Assembly: GCA_018240015.1 (NCBI GenBank)
Contig: JAFEGJ010000001.1
Span: 116,250 to 180,249 of the forward strand
Reading direction: 5' to 3'
Origin: Verrucomicrobiota bacterium
GTDB lineage: Bacteria > Chlamydiota > Chlamydiia > Chlamydiales > Rhabdochlamydiaceae
Length of the DNA: 64,000 bases
Both the position numbers and the translations under genes were made by a program. Positions 1 to 7,697 of the stretch are shown piece by piece (positions within the stretch are counted from its first letter, which is position 1; the number at the start of each line of letters is the position of its first letter). Below the pieces are notes generated by a model. That model saw only the letters and a program-made list of their open reading frames with translations. It was not told the DNA's origin and did no database searches.

Positions 1-311
1 TTCTGTATACACGCTATACAAAGGTAAAAGATAAACAAGGAACGCAAGGCGGTGCGACAGCTGTTAGTGTTTCTAATGGTACCCGTAATTGGCTTCGCCC
101 ACAACTCGAGTTTGATCTTGGTCTAGGCTGGGGACGCTACATCTACGGCGATAAATATCACATCGATTTTTCAGCTACCTATGATTACTTAGTCTTTTTC
201 AACCAAAACATGATGCGTTGGATGTCAGACAGAGTATCTATTGGAAGCGATGGTGGTCCAAGCAATCTCTATCTTCAGGGATTGACTTTGACAGGACGTT
301 TTGATTTCTAA
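1..311 (+). CDS. Lpg1974-type (Legionella_OMP) outer membrane porin, C-terminal end only
   Basis: The reading frame is open from the window edge (codons start at base 3) to a TAA at 309-311, giving about 102 C-terminal residues. Visible features are an aromatic-rich stretch reading WLRPQLEFDLGLGWG, then a strand with FFNQNMMRW, and a final LYLQGLTLTGRFDF. The last residue is Phe, as expected of a beta-barrel inserted by the BAM complex. The alternating amphipathic pattern and the NQN motif resemble the end of Legionella_OMP family porins, which are expanded as MOMP-like proteins in several environmental chlamydiae. The family is assigned from memory of the motif pattern, and the N-terminus lies outside the window. 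A hairpin terminator follows 30 bp later. Confidence 0.7.
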   Translation, partial: LYTRYTKVKDKQGTQGGATAVSVSNGTRNWLRPQLEFDLGLGWGRYIYGDKYHIDFSATYDYLVFFNQNMMRWMSDRVSIGSDGGPSNLYLQGLTLTGRFDF

Positions 312-340
312 TCGGATCTCCTAGGATCGATGGATAAAGA

Positions 341-366
341 CCCCTGCCTAAAGCAGGGGTTTTTTC
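341..366 (+). terminator. Rho-independent terminator of the porin gene
   Basis: A perfect 7-bp stem CCCCTGC/GCAGGGG (341-347 with 353-359) closes a 5-nt loop and runs directly into seven T residues (360-366). It lies 30 bp after the porin stop codon and before the next start at 418. Confidence 0.9.
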
Positions 367-417
367 TTTTCGGCGAAACACCCAAATGCTAAGATCAATC
401 GGCAAAGAGGTCATCTT

Positions 418-1179
418 ATGAACAAGTGGCTACTGGTTCTCTTAGCTTACTGCACTGCCATATCGGCTTTGACTATTAGTCCTGAAACGGCAAACACCCT
501 CGGTGATCGCATCTGGAAAAATGAATGTGCTGGAACCATCGATGGTCTTACCCATTGGGGTAAAGGAGAAAATTTTCCCTCTCTTGGGATAGGACATTTT
601 CTTTGGTATCCTACAGGAGTTAAGGAGCGATTTGATGAAGGATTTCCGAAGCTACTTTCTTTTCTTCAGGAGCATGGCGTCTCACTCCCAGCCTGGATTA
701 AGGAAGCAAAAGGCGCCCCATGGGACTCAAGAGACCACTTTTATCGCCAGTTCCAAAGCGAGCAAATGAAGCAGCTACGCGAGCTCCTGGCTGGGACAAA
801 AAGCCTCCAAGCGATCTTCATCGCGAAACGCCTTGAAAATGCCCTCCCCCTTATGCTCGAACAAGTCTCTCCCTCTGAAGGTGAGCGCATTTCCGCATTA
901 TTTTACGAGCTTGCGAAAAGTCCTGAGGGGCTCTATGCCCTCGTTGACTATAACAATTTTAAAGGAGCCGGCGTCTTAGAAAGTGAAAGATATAACGGTC
1001 AAGGTTGGGGCCTCCTCCAAGTTCTCCAGGGAATGCAGACAGCCACTACAGCGGAATTTGTAGCCTCTGCAAAAAAAGTCTTAGCTCAAAGAATCGCCAA
1101 TTCTCCTCCCGAGCGTAATGAAAATCGATGGCGCGCAGGATGGTTCAACCGACTGGACACATATCTCCATGGAACTTGA
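418..1179 (+). CDS. Secreted protein of unknown function, possibly lysozyme-like
   Basis: The product is 253 aa. A signal peptide is clear: MNKWLLVLLAYCTAISA, with a Lys and then a hydrophobic core, so the mature protein is periplasmic or exported. An AAAGAGG ribosome site sits 7-8 nt before the ATG. The mature part has conserved-looking segments: WKNECAGTIDGLTHW at about residue 33, FPSLGIGHFLWYP at about 53, and a Trp-rich tail (RWRAGWFNRLDTYLHG). Similar 'GIGHF' proteins occur as uncharacterised secreted proteins in Proteobacteria. A Glu followed by a GxGHF segment recalls lysozyme-fold glycosidases, but that is only an inference. It overlaps the start of the LysE-type gene by 11 bp, so the two are probably co-transcribed. 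Confidence 0.75.
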   Translation: MNKWLLVLLAYCTAISALTISPETANTLGDRIWKNECAGTIDGLTHWGKGENFPSLGIGHFLWYPTGVKERFDEGFPKLLSFLQEHGVSLPAWIKEAKGAPWDSRDHFYRQFQSEQMKQLRELLAGTKSLQAIFIAKRLENALPLMLEQVSPSEGERISALFYELAKSPEGLYALVDYNNFKGAGVLESERYNGQGWGLLQVLQGMQTATTAEFVASAKKVLAQRIANSPPERNENRWRAGWFNRLDTYLHGT

Positions 1180-1789
1180 ATTTTTCCTCAAAGGGGCCAT
1201 TTTAGGATTCTCGATCGCGGCTCCTGTCGGCCCTATCGCTATCCTTTGTATCCGTAGAACCCTTCAATTTGGCCGTCTATCCGGACTTTTTTCGGGTCTT
1301 GGGGCTGCCCTTGCCGACATGATCTACGGCATTATCGCGGCATTTGGACTCACCCTCATCTCCGACTTTTTACTAGCCCAGCAAACCTGGCTTCGAGCTG
1401 TAGGGGGAGCGTTTCTGATCTATTTGGGATTTAAAATCTGCAGGGCAAAATCCCTCGCAAAATCCGAAAAAGTGCCCCATACCACCCTCTTCAAAGATTT
1501 TGCCTCGACCTTTTTGCTCACCATGACCAATCCGATGACCATCGTCGTATTCCTCGCCATCTTTGCAGGTCTGGGCCTCGTCAGCCAAGGCATCTGGAAT
1601 GCGGGATGGCTCGTCTTTGGCGTATTTATGGGGTCAGCCCTCTGGTGGCTCATCTTGAGCGAAGGAATCACTCTTTTTCGTCATAAAATCACCCAAAACG
1701 CCATGCTGTGGATCAACCGTGTCGCCGGCATTATGATCATGGGATTTGGCGTGGGCGCCTGGATTACGATCTGGTGGAATGTGTTTTAA
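1169..1789 (+). CDS. LysE/RhtB-family amino acid exporter
   Basis: The product is a 206-aa inner-membrane protein. I chose the ATG at 1169 because it gives the normal family N-terminus: a short polar start, then GAILGFSIAAPVGPIAILCIRRTL, the family signature with its PVGP motif. A longer in-frame start at 1118 lies inside the previous gene and adds an unrelated hydrophilic leader. Five to six hydrophobic segments follow, with a middle TMTNPMTIVVFLAIFAG segment (the second conserved NP motif). LysE-family proteins export lysine, arginine, threonine or homoserine; which substrate applies here cannot be read from the sequence. The 3' end overlaps the convergent TauE/SafE gene by 4 bp. Confidence 0.88.
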   Translation: MELEFFLKGAILGFSIAAPVGPIAILCIRRTLQFGRLSGLFSGLGAALADMIYGIIAAFGLTLISDFLLAQQTWLRAVGGAFLIYLGFKICRAKSLAKSEKVPHTTLFKDFASTFLLTMTNPMTIVVFLAIFAGLGLVSQGIWNAGWLVFGVFMGSALWWLILSEGITLFRHKITQNAMLWINRVAGIMIMGFGVGAWITIWWNVF

Positions 1790-2547
1790 ATTATTCCAAG
1801 AGCCAGAAGGATTCCAAACAGATACAAGAGGACGATGATCACTTTTTGAATGTGAATAAGAGTGATCTTCTTTAAGAATAGCATCCCCAAACCAACCCCT
1901 CCGATCGCCCCACCCATCGTTGATAACCACAAAGAGCCTTGGATATTTTTAAGTAGCATCCCAAAGCTCAGTCCATAGATGATGAGTCTCACCCCGTCGA
2001 CCGCCACAGAAATCAGCGCATTGGTTCCAATGAAGGATTTCATTTGAAGATCGGCATTCATTAAAAATAGACTCCGAAAGGCCCCTTGGTTGCCTGAAAA
2101 TCCTCCGAAAAACCCACTCAAAACTCCTCCCCAAAAGAGACTTTTCATCTGATACCCCTTCCGAGGAAATAGTTCCAAGGTAGCAAAGGCTATGAGCAAA
2201 CCTCCGATCAATAAATGCAAAAGTGAAATCTCTCTTCTGCCGAACCATTCATACGACCCAATGGGCCCCAAAAAAGCCAATTTTTTGAGGAGCCATGCTC
2301 CAACAATCGCCGCTAAGACAGCGGGTATTCCAAAGCGCAGAACGATATTCCAGTTGACTTCTTTCCAAAGTAGCCCCGTCCTTAATGCACTATGCAGCAA
2401 ATGGACGACGGCGGTAAGTGCAATAGCCACCGGAAGCGGAAAGAAGATCGCGATGACCGGCATGAGGAGTGTGCCAAGCCCAAACCCCGAATAAAAAGCG
2501 AGGAGCGAAGCTAAAAAAGCGCACGTAGCGATGAGGAAGTATTCCAT
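1786..2547 (-). CDS. TauE/SafE-family membrane transporter (putative anion or sulfite exporter)
   Basis: The product is a 253-aa integral membrane protein with about eight hydrophobic helices in two similar halves. The first half contains FYSGFGLGTLLMPVIAIFFPLPVAIALTAVVHLL, and the second half contains LSGFFGGFSGNQGAFRSLFLM. The paired 'GFGxGxLxxP' and 'GFFGGxxGxxG' repeats are the family signature. Members export sulfite or organosulfonates, or have unknown substrates, so no substrate is assigned. The gene is convergent with the LysE-like gene and divergent from dinD, with 78 bp to the dinD start. Confidence 0.85.
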   Translation of the reverse strand: MEYFLIATCAFLASLLAFYSGFGLGTLLMPVIAIFFPLPVAIALTAVVHLLHSALRTGLLWKEVNWNIVLRFGIPAVLAAIVGAWLLKKLAFLGPIGSYEWFGRREISLLHLLIGGLLIAFATLELFPRKGYQMKSLFWGGVLSGFFGGFSGNQGAFRSLFLMNADLQMKSFIGTNALISVAVDGVRLIIYGLSFGMLLKNIQGSLWLSTMGGAIGGVGLGMLFLKKITLIHIQKVIIVLLYLFGILLALGII

Positions 2548-2574
2548 TTATTTTTTCTATAGCACATAGATGGT

Positions 2575-2603
2575 TTGTCATAATTTCTTTTGTCAACTAA
2601 ACT
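2575..2603 (+). promoter_or_regulatory. Candidate sigma70-type promoter of dinD
   Basis: TTGTCA (2575-2580) and TAAACT (2598-2603) are separated by exactly 17 bp and sit 22 bp before the dinD ATG. I looked for a LexA box nearby and saw none, so SOS control as in E. coli is not supported. Confidence 0.4.
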
Positions 2604-2625
2604 AGTTTTTTTTCGGAGGAGTTCT

Positions 2626-3501
2626 ATGAGCAAACATGAAAACATGTCTCTTGTTCCTGCTATGCCATCTTTTGAATCTCTCAAAAAGCTCAATGAGCAC
2701 GGTGTTGAATATTGGAGTGCCAGGGATCTCCAGCCTTGTCTGGGGTACTCTCAGTGGAGATATTTTGAGAACGCCATTAAAAAAGCGATTGAGTCTTGTA
2801 AGCAATCGGGAAATGATCCAGCGCATCACTTTGCGGGCGCCCGCAAAGTGATCCAGGCTGGCAAAGGTGCAACGCAAGTAATTGAGGATTATCACCTTTC
2901 GCGCTTTGCCTGCTATTTGATCGCCCAAAATGGAGACCCCAGAAAACCTGAAATTGCCCAGGCTCAAAAGTACTTCGCTATCCAAACGCGCCGGCAAGAA
3001 ATCTCCGACCAAATGGCTGCTGATTTAGAAAGATTGGAGACTCGCCAGCAAACAACAGTAGAGTTTAAAGCATTGTCGGGGGCTGCAAGAGAGGCGGGCG
3101 TGCAAAACAAAATGTTTGGGATGTTCCATGATGCAGGCTATAAAGGACTCTACGGCGGCCTAGGAGTAGACGCGATCAAAGCGCGTAAGGGAATCCCTCC
3201 TAAAGAAAACCTCATGGATCGGATGGACACAACGGAACTCATTGCCAATCAATTCCGCATGTCGCAAACACGGGAAAAGTTAAAACGCGAAAACATCAGA
3301 AACCCAAGAGATGCCATGGAAACCCATGAAATGGTGGGAAAAAAAGTGCGCTCTGTGATTGAAGAAATCGGAGGTACTCTACCAGAAAACATCCCGCCAG
3401 CAGAGCATATCAAGTCTGTAAAAAAGCGAATCAAGACTTCTAAACCTTCTCTAACACTCGACCATAAAGATGCAAAGGAATTGGTTTCTAATTCAGAATG
3501 A
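2626..3501 (+). CDS. dinD: DinD-like DNA-damage-inducible protein D
   Basis: The product is 291 aa; E. coli DinD is about 274 aa. The ATG at 2626 is chosen for its GGAGGA site 5 nt upstream; an in-frame start at 2590 lacks one. The N-terminal BRO-N/P63C-like part reads EYWSARDLQPCLGYSQWRYF, then DYHLSRFACYLIAQNGDPRKPEIAQAQKYFAIQTRRQE, which is the DinD signature. The C-terminal half is charged and helical (TREKLKRENIRNPRDAMETHEMVG). E. coli DinD is SOS-induced and disassembles RecA filaments; the role here is unknown. The gene is followed by a long hairpin and a tRNA-Leu with an att-like repeat, which suggests acquisition by transfer. A perfect 28-bp palindrome lies inside the coding sequence at 2825-2852. 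Confidence 0.88.
   Translation: MSKHENMSLVPAMPSFESLKKLNEHGVEYWSARDLQPCLGYSQWRYFENAIKKAIESCKQSGNDPAHHFAGARKVIQAGKGATQVIEDYHLSRFACYLIAQNGDPRKPEIAQAQKYFAIQTRRQEISDQMAADLERLETRQQTTVEFKALSGAAREAGVQNKMFGMFHDAGYKGLYGGLGVDAIKARKGIPPKENLMDRMDTTELIANQFRMSQTREKLKRENIRNPRDAMETHEMVGKKVRSVIEEIGGTLPENIPPAEHIKSVKKRIKTSKPSLTLDHKDAKELVSNSE
2825..2852. repeat. Perfect 28-bp palindrome inside dinD
   Basis: The left arm ATCACTTTGCGGGC (2825-2838) is followed with no spacer by its exact reverse complement (2839-2852). It encodes the HFAGARKV stretch of DinD, so protein constraint alone need not produce the symmetry. Confidence 0.9.
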
Positions 3502-3505
3502 GACA

Positions 3506-3554
3506 CCGGCATCAGCTCATGCTCGGAGCGGCTCCGATCATGAGCTGATGCCGG
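3506..3554. repeat. 49-nt near-perfect hairpin after dinD
   Basis: Bases 3506-3529 pair with 3531-3554 around a single central G (3530), with one mismatch in 24 pairs; the arms begin CCGGCATCAGCTCATG. It starts 4 bp after the dinD stop. No T-run follows on either strand, so it is not a classical intrinsic terminator, though it may act as an mRNA 3' end. Confidence 0.85.
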
Positions 3555-3682
3555 ACGGATTCACCGCAGAGAGCCTCAAGTTGCAGCTCGAGGAAGGAGG
3601 CTAAGGTTCAAGTAACCTTGCCAACTGAGGAGAGTCTGCTAGATGAGGCTCTATGTAGGTGAAAACGCCTACAACAGTGAGA

Positions 3683-3693
<11 letters not shown>
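3519..3693. repeat. 12-bp direct repeat flanking 151 bp at the 3' end of tRNA-Leu (att-like)
   Basis: ATGCTCGGAGCG occurs at 3519-3530, inside the hairpin, and again at 3682-3693, where it is the last 11 bases of the minus-strand tRNA-Leu gene plus one base. A duplication of a tRNA 3' end is the usual footprint of site-specific integration. The 151 bp between the copies contain short hairpins (AAGGTT/AACCTT near 3603-3619, GTAGG/CCTAC near 3655-3672) but no convincing gene. No integrase gene is present in the window. Confidence 0.5.
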
Positions 3694-3766
<73 letters not shown>

Positions 3767-3775
3767 AAGGATTTA

Positions 3776-3804
3776 AGTCTACCTGCAGACGATAATCCTT
3801 TCAA
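3776..3804 (-). promoter_or_regulatory. Promoter of tRNA-Leu(UAA)
   Basis: On the minus strand TTGAAA (3804-3799) and TAGACT (3781-3776) are separated by 17 bp. The -10 box ends 9 bp before the mature tRNA 5' end. The -35 box overlaps the last codons of the upstream ABC ATPase gene. Confidence 0.6.
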
Positions 3805-4436
3805 GCTTTGGCAAAGGAAGATAGGAATTTTTTTATTTTCTCGGGGTTATCTGTCAATTGCCCATCTTCGATAAAATAAATTTGATCCGCAATTCTTTCG
3901 ACAAAAGGAAGGTCATGGCTCGACAAAGCCAGAGTCATCCCATCCCCGCGCAAAGCAAATAAAAGATCTTCCAAAACCAGTTTGCTCTCAGGATCGAGCG
4001 CGGATGTCGGCTCGTCCAGAAGAAGCATTTGTGGTTTTAAGACAAGAGCCCTTGCAATGGCCACGCGTTGTTGCTGACCTCCTGATAACTTTGCGGGATA
4101 GTGGTTCAAGTAGGGCTCAAGGCCTAACTTGGTCAGCATTTCTCCCGCCTGAGCATAGGCATCCTGCTTGGACAAATGCATCTTCTTGCGCAAGGCAAAA
4201 GCACAATTTTCAAGCGCCGTCATGTGCGGGAAAAGGCCAAAATGTTGCGATACATATCCAACGCTTCCCTCATTTGCTATGCTGCCCGCAAATGATTGCA
4301 GACCCGCGAGGCACCGGAGAAATGATGTTTTTCCAGCTCCACTTCTTCCCACGAAGGCAGTTATCATTCCTTTTTGGATGTCGAGCGTAATTCCCTTGAG
4401 AATGTCTCTCAACTTTAGATCTCTAACGGAAATCAT
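3801..4436 (-). CDS. glnQ: ATP-binding subunit of a polar amino acid ABC transporter
   Basis: The product is 211 aa, short but complete for the GlnQ/ArtP class. Walker A is GRSGAGKTS at about residue 29, the Q-loop is YVSQHFG, the ABC signature is LSGGQQQRVAIARAL, Walker B is MLLLDEPTSALD, and the H-loop is LALSSHDL. It would hydrolyse ATP at the inner membrane to drive import through the permease encoded just upstream. Its ATG, behind an AAGGTGAC site, lies inside the permease gene (14-bp overlap), indicating translational coupling. The substrate is set by the binding protein at the head of the operon. The symbol follows the GlnQ-type family and does not assert glutamine. Confidence 0.9.
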   Translation of the reverse strand: MISVRDLKLRDILKGITLDIQKGMITAFVGRSGAGKTSFLRCLAGLQSFAGSIANEGSVGYVSQHFGLFPHMTALENCAFALRKKMHLSKQDAYAQAGEMLTKLGLEPYLNHYPAKLSGGQQQRVAIARALVLKPQMLLLDEPTSALDPESKLVLEDLLFALRGDGMTLALSSHDLPFVERIADQIYFIEDGQLTDNPEKIKKFLSSFAKA

Positions 4437-5067
4437 ATGTCACCTTCTTTTGTAGTAATTGCATCACCAGAGAAATACTGCTCGTCATGAGTAAGTAAAT
4501 TCCTGCTGCCACTAAGTAAATGGTGAGCGGATTGAGATGATGGGCCACGATATCTTTGCTCACTTTTGTGAGCTCCGTCACGCCAATCACCATCAAAATG
4601 CTCGTCTCTTTGAGGAGCGATGTCATTTCATTGGTGAGAGCTGGAATCGTGCTGCGGAGAACTTGAGGCAAGATGATTCCCGCGACGGTGGTTCTTCGTT
4701 TTAGTCCCAAAACTTGTCCGGCTTCCCACTGCTCTACACTGATGGCATCCATCCCTCCACGCACAATCTCGGAGACATAAGCGATGGAATTAAGACCCAG
4801 CGCCAGCACTCCTGCTGCAAATGGAGAAAGCGACACACCGATGAGCTGAGGAAGGCCATAATATGCCAATAACACTTGGACGAAAAGAGGCGTTCCTCTC
4901 ACAACCCAAACAAATCCCGTGAAGATTTTACTCAAATGAGGCGACTGGAGGCGCTGGCATCGGAAAATTCCGAGTGCCGTTCCTCCTACGAGTCCTATGA
5001 TCATAGCCACCATGGCAACACCGAGTGTGAGAAGTGCACCCTGGGAAAGCAGCGTTAAGAAGTTCAT
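4423..5067 (-). CDS. glnP: Permease subunit of a polar amino acid ABC transporter
   Basis: The product is a 214-aa HisM/GlnP-type membrane protein with five or so hydrophobic helices. The segment YVSEIVRGGMDAISVEQWEAGQVLGLKRRTTVAGIILPQVLR carries the EAA loop (EAGxxLGL) that docks the ATPase. I chose the ATG at 5067 because GGAGG lies 6 nt upstream and because it overlaps the stop of the binding-protein gene as ATGA. A longer start at 5085 would enter that gene. Gene order is binding protein, permease, ATPase, all overlapping. Only one permease gene is present, so it probably forms a homodimer. Confidence 0.9.
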   Translation of the reverse strand: MNFLTLLSQGALLTLGVAMVAMIIGLVGGTALGIFRCQRLQSPHLSKIFTGFVWVVRGTPLFVQVLLAYYGLPQLIGVSLSPFAAGVLALGLNSIAYVSEIVRGGMDAISVEQWEAGQVLGLKRRTTVAGIILPQVLRSTIPALTNEMTSLLKETSILMVIGVTELTKVSKDIVAHHLNPLTIYLVAAGIYLLMTSSISLVMQLLQKKVTYDFR

Positions 5068-5834
5068 GGTACGCCTCCAAACCACTCTTTTTCTAACTGC
5101 TGCAGCTCCCCCGTTTGCTTCAGATCAGCTACAATGGAACTGACTTGCTCCAGCAATTGAGTATTTTCCTTGCTTACACCAATACCAAACCCCAACACAT
5201 GCTCTTCTGGTGGCAAGGGAATGCTTAATGCCACAAAATCGGGATGCTCTTTGAGTAAAAAGGCGCCCACATCGGGCTGCACCACACAGGCCGCAGATTT
5301 ACCGTACTTTACATCGATGAGGGGCTCTAAAGAACCCACGAATGTCTTGAGCTGAAGTCCAGGAATTTTCTTTAAATAATTTTCTGCAATAGATCCTGTT
5401 TCCACAGCAATCACTCCAGAAATATCTTCGAGTTTACTCACCCCTTCAGGAACCTTCTTCCAAAAAAGAAGCGTGAGACTCGTGACACTTTCTCCGTGGT
5501 ACGGAACCATAGAAATTTCCTGGAGTCTAGTGGAGGTAATATTCATACCACTCAGGATCAAATCAATTTTTCCTTGCTGTAAAGAAAGAATTTCGCCGTC
5601 AAATTCCATATCGTGAAAGACGGCCTTCTTTCCCAGTTCCTGCGCAATTCTCTTGCCAAGTTCCACATCAAAGCCGACGATCTCCCCAGCTGCATCACGG
5701 AATTCAAAAGGCGGATAACCGCTTTGAAGACCGATCACTAAAGCATCTTCGTCCTTACTCGAAAAAAAGGACGGTAAAACAAAAATTCCTATTCCAAGCA
5801 GAGTGGAAAGGATTGAGACTAATAATTTTTTCAT
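5064..5834 (-). CDS. Periplasmic amino acid-binding protein of an ABC transporter (ArtJ/GlnH-like)
   Basis: The product is 256 aa. A signal sequence MKKLLVSILSTLLGIGIFVLP precedes an SBP_bac_3 domain. Family motifs are GYPPFEFRDAAGEIVGFDVELGKRIAQELG (ligand cleft, PPFEF..G.xxGFDVDL pattern), QQGKIDLILSGMNITSTR, and the C-terminal GFGIGVSKEN. I prefer the ATG at 5834; an in-frame TTG 12 bp upstream would add MDFF before the signal peptide. Chlamydiaceae have a comparable arginine-binding ArtJ, so arginine or another polar amino acid is likely, but the residues seen do not settle the substrate. It heads a three-gene operon with the permease and ATPase. Confidence 0.88.
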   Translation of the reverse strand: MKKLLVSILSTLLGIGIFVLPSFFSSKDEDALVIGLQSGYPPFEFRDAAGEIVGFDVELGKRIAQELGKKAVFHDMEFDGEILSLQQGKIDLILSGMNITSTRLQEISMVPYHGESVTSLTLLFWKKVPEGVSKLEDISGVIAVETGSIAENYLKKIPGLQLKTFVGSLEPLIDVKYGKSAACVVQPDVGAFLLKEHPDFVALSIPLPPEEHVLGFGIGVSKENTQLLEQVSSIVADLKQTGELQQLEKEWFGGVP

Positions 5835-5867
5835 AAAAAAATCCAAATAAAAATTTCACAAACAGAT

Positions 5868-5886
5868 CAAGACTTTTTTTGTCTTG
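5868..5886. promoter_or_regulatory. Inverted repeat upstream of the amino acid ABC operon
   Basis: CAAGAC and GTCTTG flank seven T residues (5868-5886), 34 bp upstream of the binding-protein ATG on the minus strand. It could be an operator or an mRNA leader hairpin. The bases do not resemble an E. coli ARG box. Confidence 0.35.
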
Positions 5887-5956
5887 GACAAACGGTAAAA
5901 ATTATTTATAAAAGAAGTTGAATTGCCCCTAAGGGCGGCGACGGAAAGAGCGGAAA

Positions 5957-5976
5957 ATGTTAAAAGAATTTAACAT
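5957..5976. promoter_or_regulatory. 20-bp inverted repeat upstream of the SulP gene
   Basis: ATGTTAAA and TTTAACAT flank AGAA. The repeat lies 34 bp before the SulP start and within the divergent control region it shares with the ABC operon. It may be an operator or a leader hairpin. Confidence 0.35.
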
Positions 5977-6010
5977 GATTTCATTTTAGCTTAAGTAGAA
6001 GGATAAGTCA

Positions 6011-7684
6011 ATGAGCGAGTTTACCCCTAAATCCTGGTCTCTTCTGCGTCAAGGATATACGCTGGGCCTATTCAAAAATGATTTGCTCGCCGGTATTACT
6101 GTGGGCATCGTCGCTCTGCCTCTTGCTATGGCCTTTGCTATTGCTTCGGGAGTATCTCCTGAAAAGGGGCTGTACACCGCGATCGTCGCCGGTTTTTTGA
6201 TTTCTCTGCTAGGGGGTAGCCGCTGCCAAATTGGCGGGCCCACTGGAGCTTTTGTTGTCATCATCTATGCGATTATCCAAAAAAGCGGGTATGAGGGATT
6301 GGCTATCGTCACGCTCATCGCCGCAGCACTACTCCTCATTGCAGCTTTCTCACGGCTGGGTAGTTTAATTAAATTTATTCCTTACCCTCTAGTCACAGGA
6401 TTTACCACCGGAATCGCTGTGATCATTTTTTCCTCTCAAATAAAAGATTTTTTCGGTCTAAAGATCCCCAACCTTCCTGCCGATTTTATCCCCAAATGGC
6501 TAGCCATTTTCGCAGCACTGCCCACCCTGGATGCTACTACTTTCGGACTGGCACTCGGATCGCTGATCGCAATCATCCTCATCAAGCGATTCATTCCCGT
6601 GCTCCCCTGGGGGATCACAGCCGTAGTTCTCGCCACCCTGGTCTCTTATTTCTTCGAGCTCCCTGTCGACACCATCGCTTCGCGTTTTGGGGAAATTAAG
6701 CGTTCGTTTCCCCTTCCCTCGATTCCCTCTTTTGCAGGCATCAATCTCGACTGGAAGAATCTGATTCCAGACGCCATCACCGTTGCCTTTTTAGCCGGCA
6801 TCGAATCCCTCCTCTCTGCTGTCGTTGCCGACGGAATGTCCGGGAGCCGGCATCGATCGAATTGCGAACTCATGGCCCAAGGTTTTGCCAATGTCGGTTC
6901 TATTCTCTTTGGCGGCATTCCCGCAACAGGAGCCATTGCTAGGACGGCGACCAACATTAAAAGTGGCGCAAAAACACCTGTCGCCGGAATGATCCATGCG
7001 CTCACGCTTTTGCTCATTATTTTTGCCTTTGCACCGCTTGTCAGTCAAATCCCCCTCGCGGCACTCGCGGCCGTCCTTATCATGGTGGCTTGGAATATGA
7101 GCGAATTAGAACATTTTGTTCATCTATTCAAAGCTCCCTTAGGAGACCGCGTCGTGCTCCTCAGTACCTTCTTACTCACCGTCTTCGTCGACCTTACAAC
7201 AGGAGTAGAAGTCGGCATGATCCTTGCCGTCTTTTTATTCGTGAAACGCATGGGAGATATGCCAGGAGTTATTTCTCTGGCCTTTGAGAAAGAGACAACT
7301 TCAGAAAAATACGATCTTGAAGCGATGGAGCAAAAAAAGCTGCCCCGCGGCGTTGAAGTCTATGAAATCACAGGTCCATTCTTTTTTGGAGTAGCGGACA
7401 GCTTAAAAAATGTTCTCTCGAATATCGAACGGCCCCCGAAAGTCTTTATCCTTCGCATGCGAAAAGTTCCCATCATCGATGCCAGCGGCATGACAGCACT
7501 CAGTGAGTTTTACGATAAATGTCATAAAGAGGGAACCATTCTTCTGATCACGGAAATGAGTGATGATCTACAGGGTCCCTTAAAAAAATTCGGACTGATC
7601 GAGCGCATTGGAACTGAAAATATCTTTTCTCATATTGACCAAGCTCTCGAGCGTTCTTCTCGAATAAATAAGCCCATTTTATGA
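6011..7684 (+). CDS. SulP-family anion transporter with STAS domain
   Basis: The product is 557 aa, normal for bacterial SulP (SLC26) proteins. The N-terminal about 400 residues are a multi-helix transporter: NDLLAGITVGIVALPLAMAFAIASGVSPEKGLYTAIVAG is the sulfate transporter signature, and GGSRCQIGGPTGAFVVII and GIPATGAIARTATNIKSGAKTPVAG follow. A C-terminal cytoplasmic STAS domain (from about residue 440, EITGPFFFGVADSLKNVL ... LRMRKVPIIDASGMTAL) contains the Asp-Ala-Ser-Gly loop typical of anti-sigma-antagonist folds. Family substrates include sulfate, bicarbonate and dicarboxylates; the choice is open here. An AAGGA site lies 7 nt before the ATG. Its stop codon lies inside the terminator hairpin at 7667-7696. 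Confidence 0.92.
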   Translation: MSEFTPKSWSLLRQGYTLGLFKNDLLAGITVGIVALPLAMAFAIASGVSPEKGLYTAIVAGFLISLLGGSRCQIGGPTGAFVVIIYAIIQKSGYEGLAIVTLIAAALLLIAAFSRLGSLIKFIPYPLVTGFTTGIAVIIFSSQIKDFFGLKIPNLPADFIPKWLAIFAALPTLDATTFGLALGSLIAIILIKRFIPVLPWGITAVVLATLVSYFFELPVDTIASRFGEIKRSFPLPSIPSFAGINLDWKNLIPDAITVAFLAGIESLLSAVVADGMSGSRHRSNCELMAQGFANVGSILFGGIPATGAIARTATNIKSGAKTPVAGMIHALTLLLIIFAFAPLVSQIPLAALAAVLIMVAWNMSELEHFVHLFKAPLGDRVVLLSTFLLTVFVDLTTGVEVGMILAVFLFVKRMGDMPGVISLAFEKETTSEKYDLEAMEQKKLPRGVEVYEITGPFFFGVADSLKNVLSNIERPPKVFILRMRKVPIIDASGMTALSEFYDKCHKEGTILLITEMSDDLQGPLKKFGLIERIGTENIFSHIDQALERSSRINKPIL

Positions 7685-7696
7685 AACGGGCTTATT
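7667..7696. terminator. Terminator-like hairpin between SulP and the convergent broken gene
   Basis: The 9-bp stem AATAAGCCC/GGGCTTATT (7667-7675 with 7688-7696) closes a 12-nt loop. It spans the SulP stop codon and ends just before the minus-strand stop at 7698-7700, so it can serve both convergent genes. No long T-run follows on either strand. Confidence 0.55.
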
Positions 7697-7697
7697 G

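Noticed and set aside
3555-3681. Possible small structured RNA between the dinD hairpin and tRNA-Leu
   Set aside because: Several short stems can be drawn, but no known ribozyme or riboswitch core (hammerhead, RNase P, group II domain V) fits, and no promoter or terminator frames it.
5868-5886. ARG box (ArgR operator) upstream of the amino acid ABC operon
   Set aside because: The inverted repeat CAAGAC/GTCTTG does not match the TGAAT-type half-sites of ArgR.
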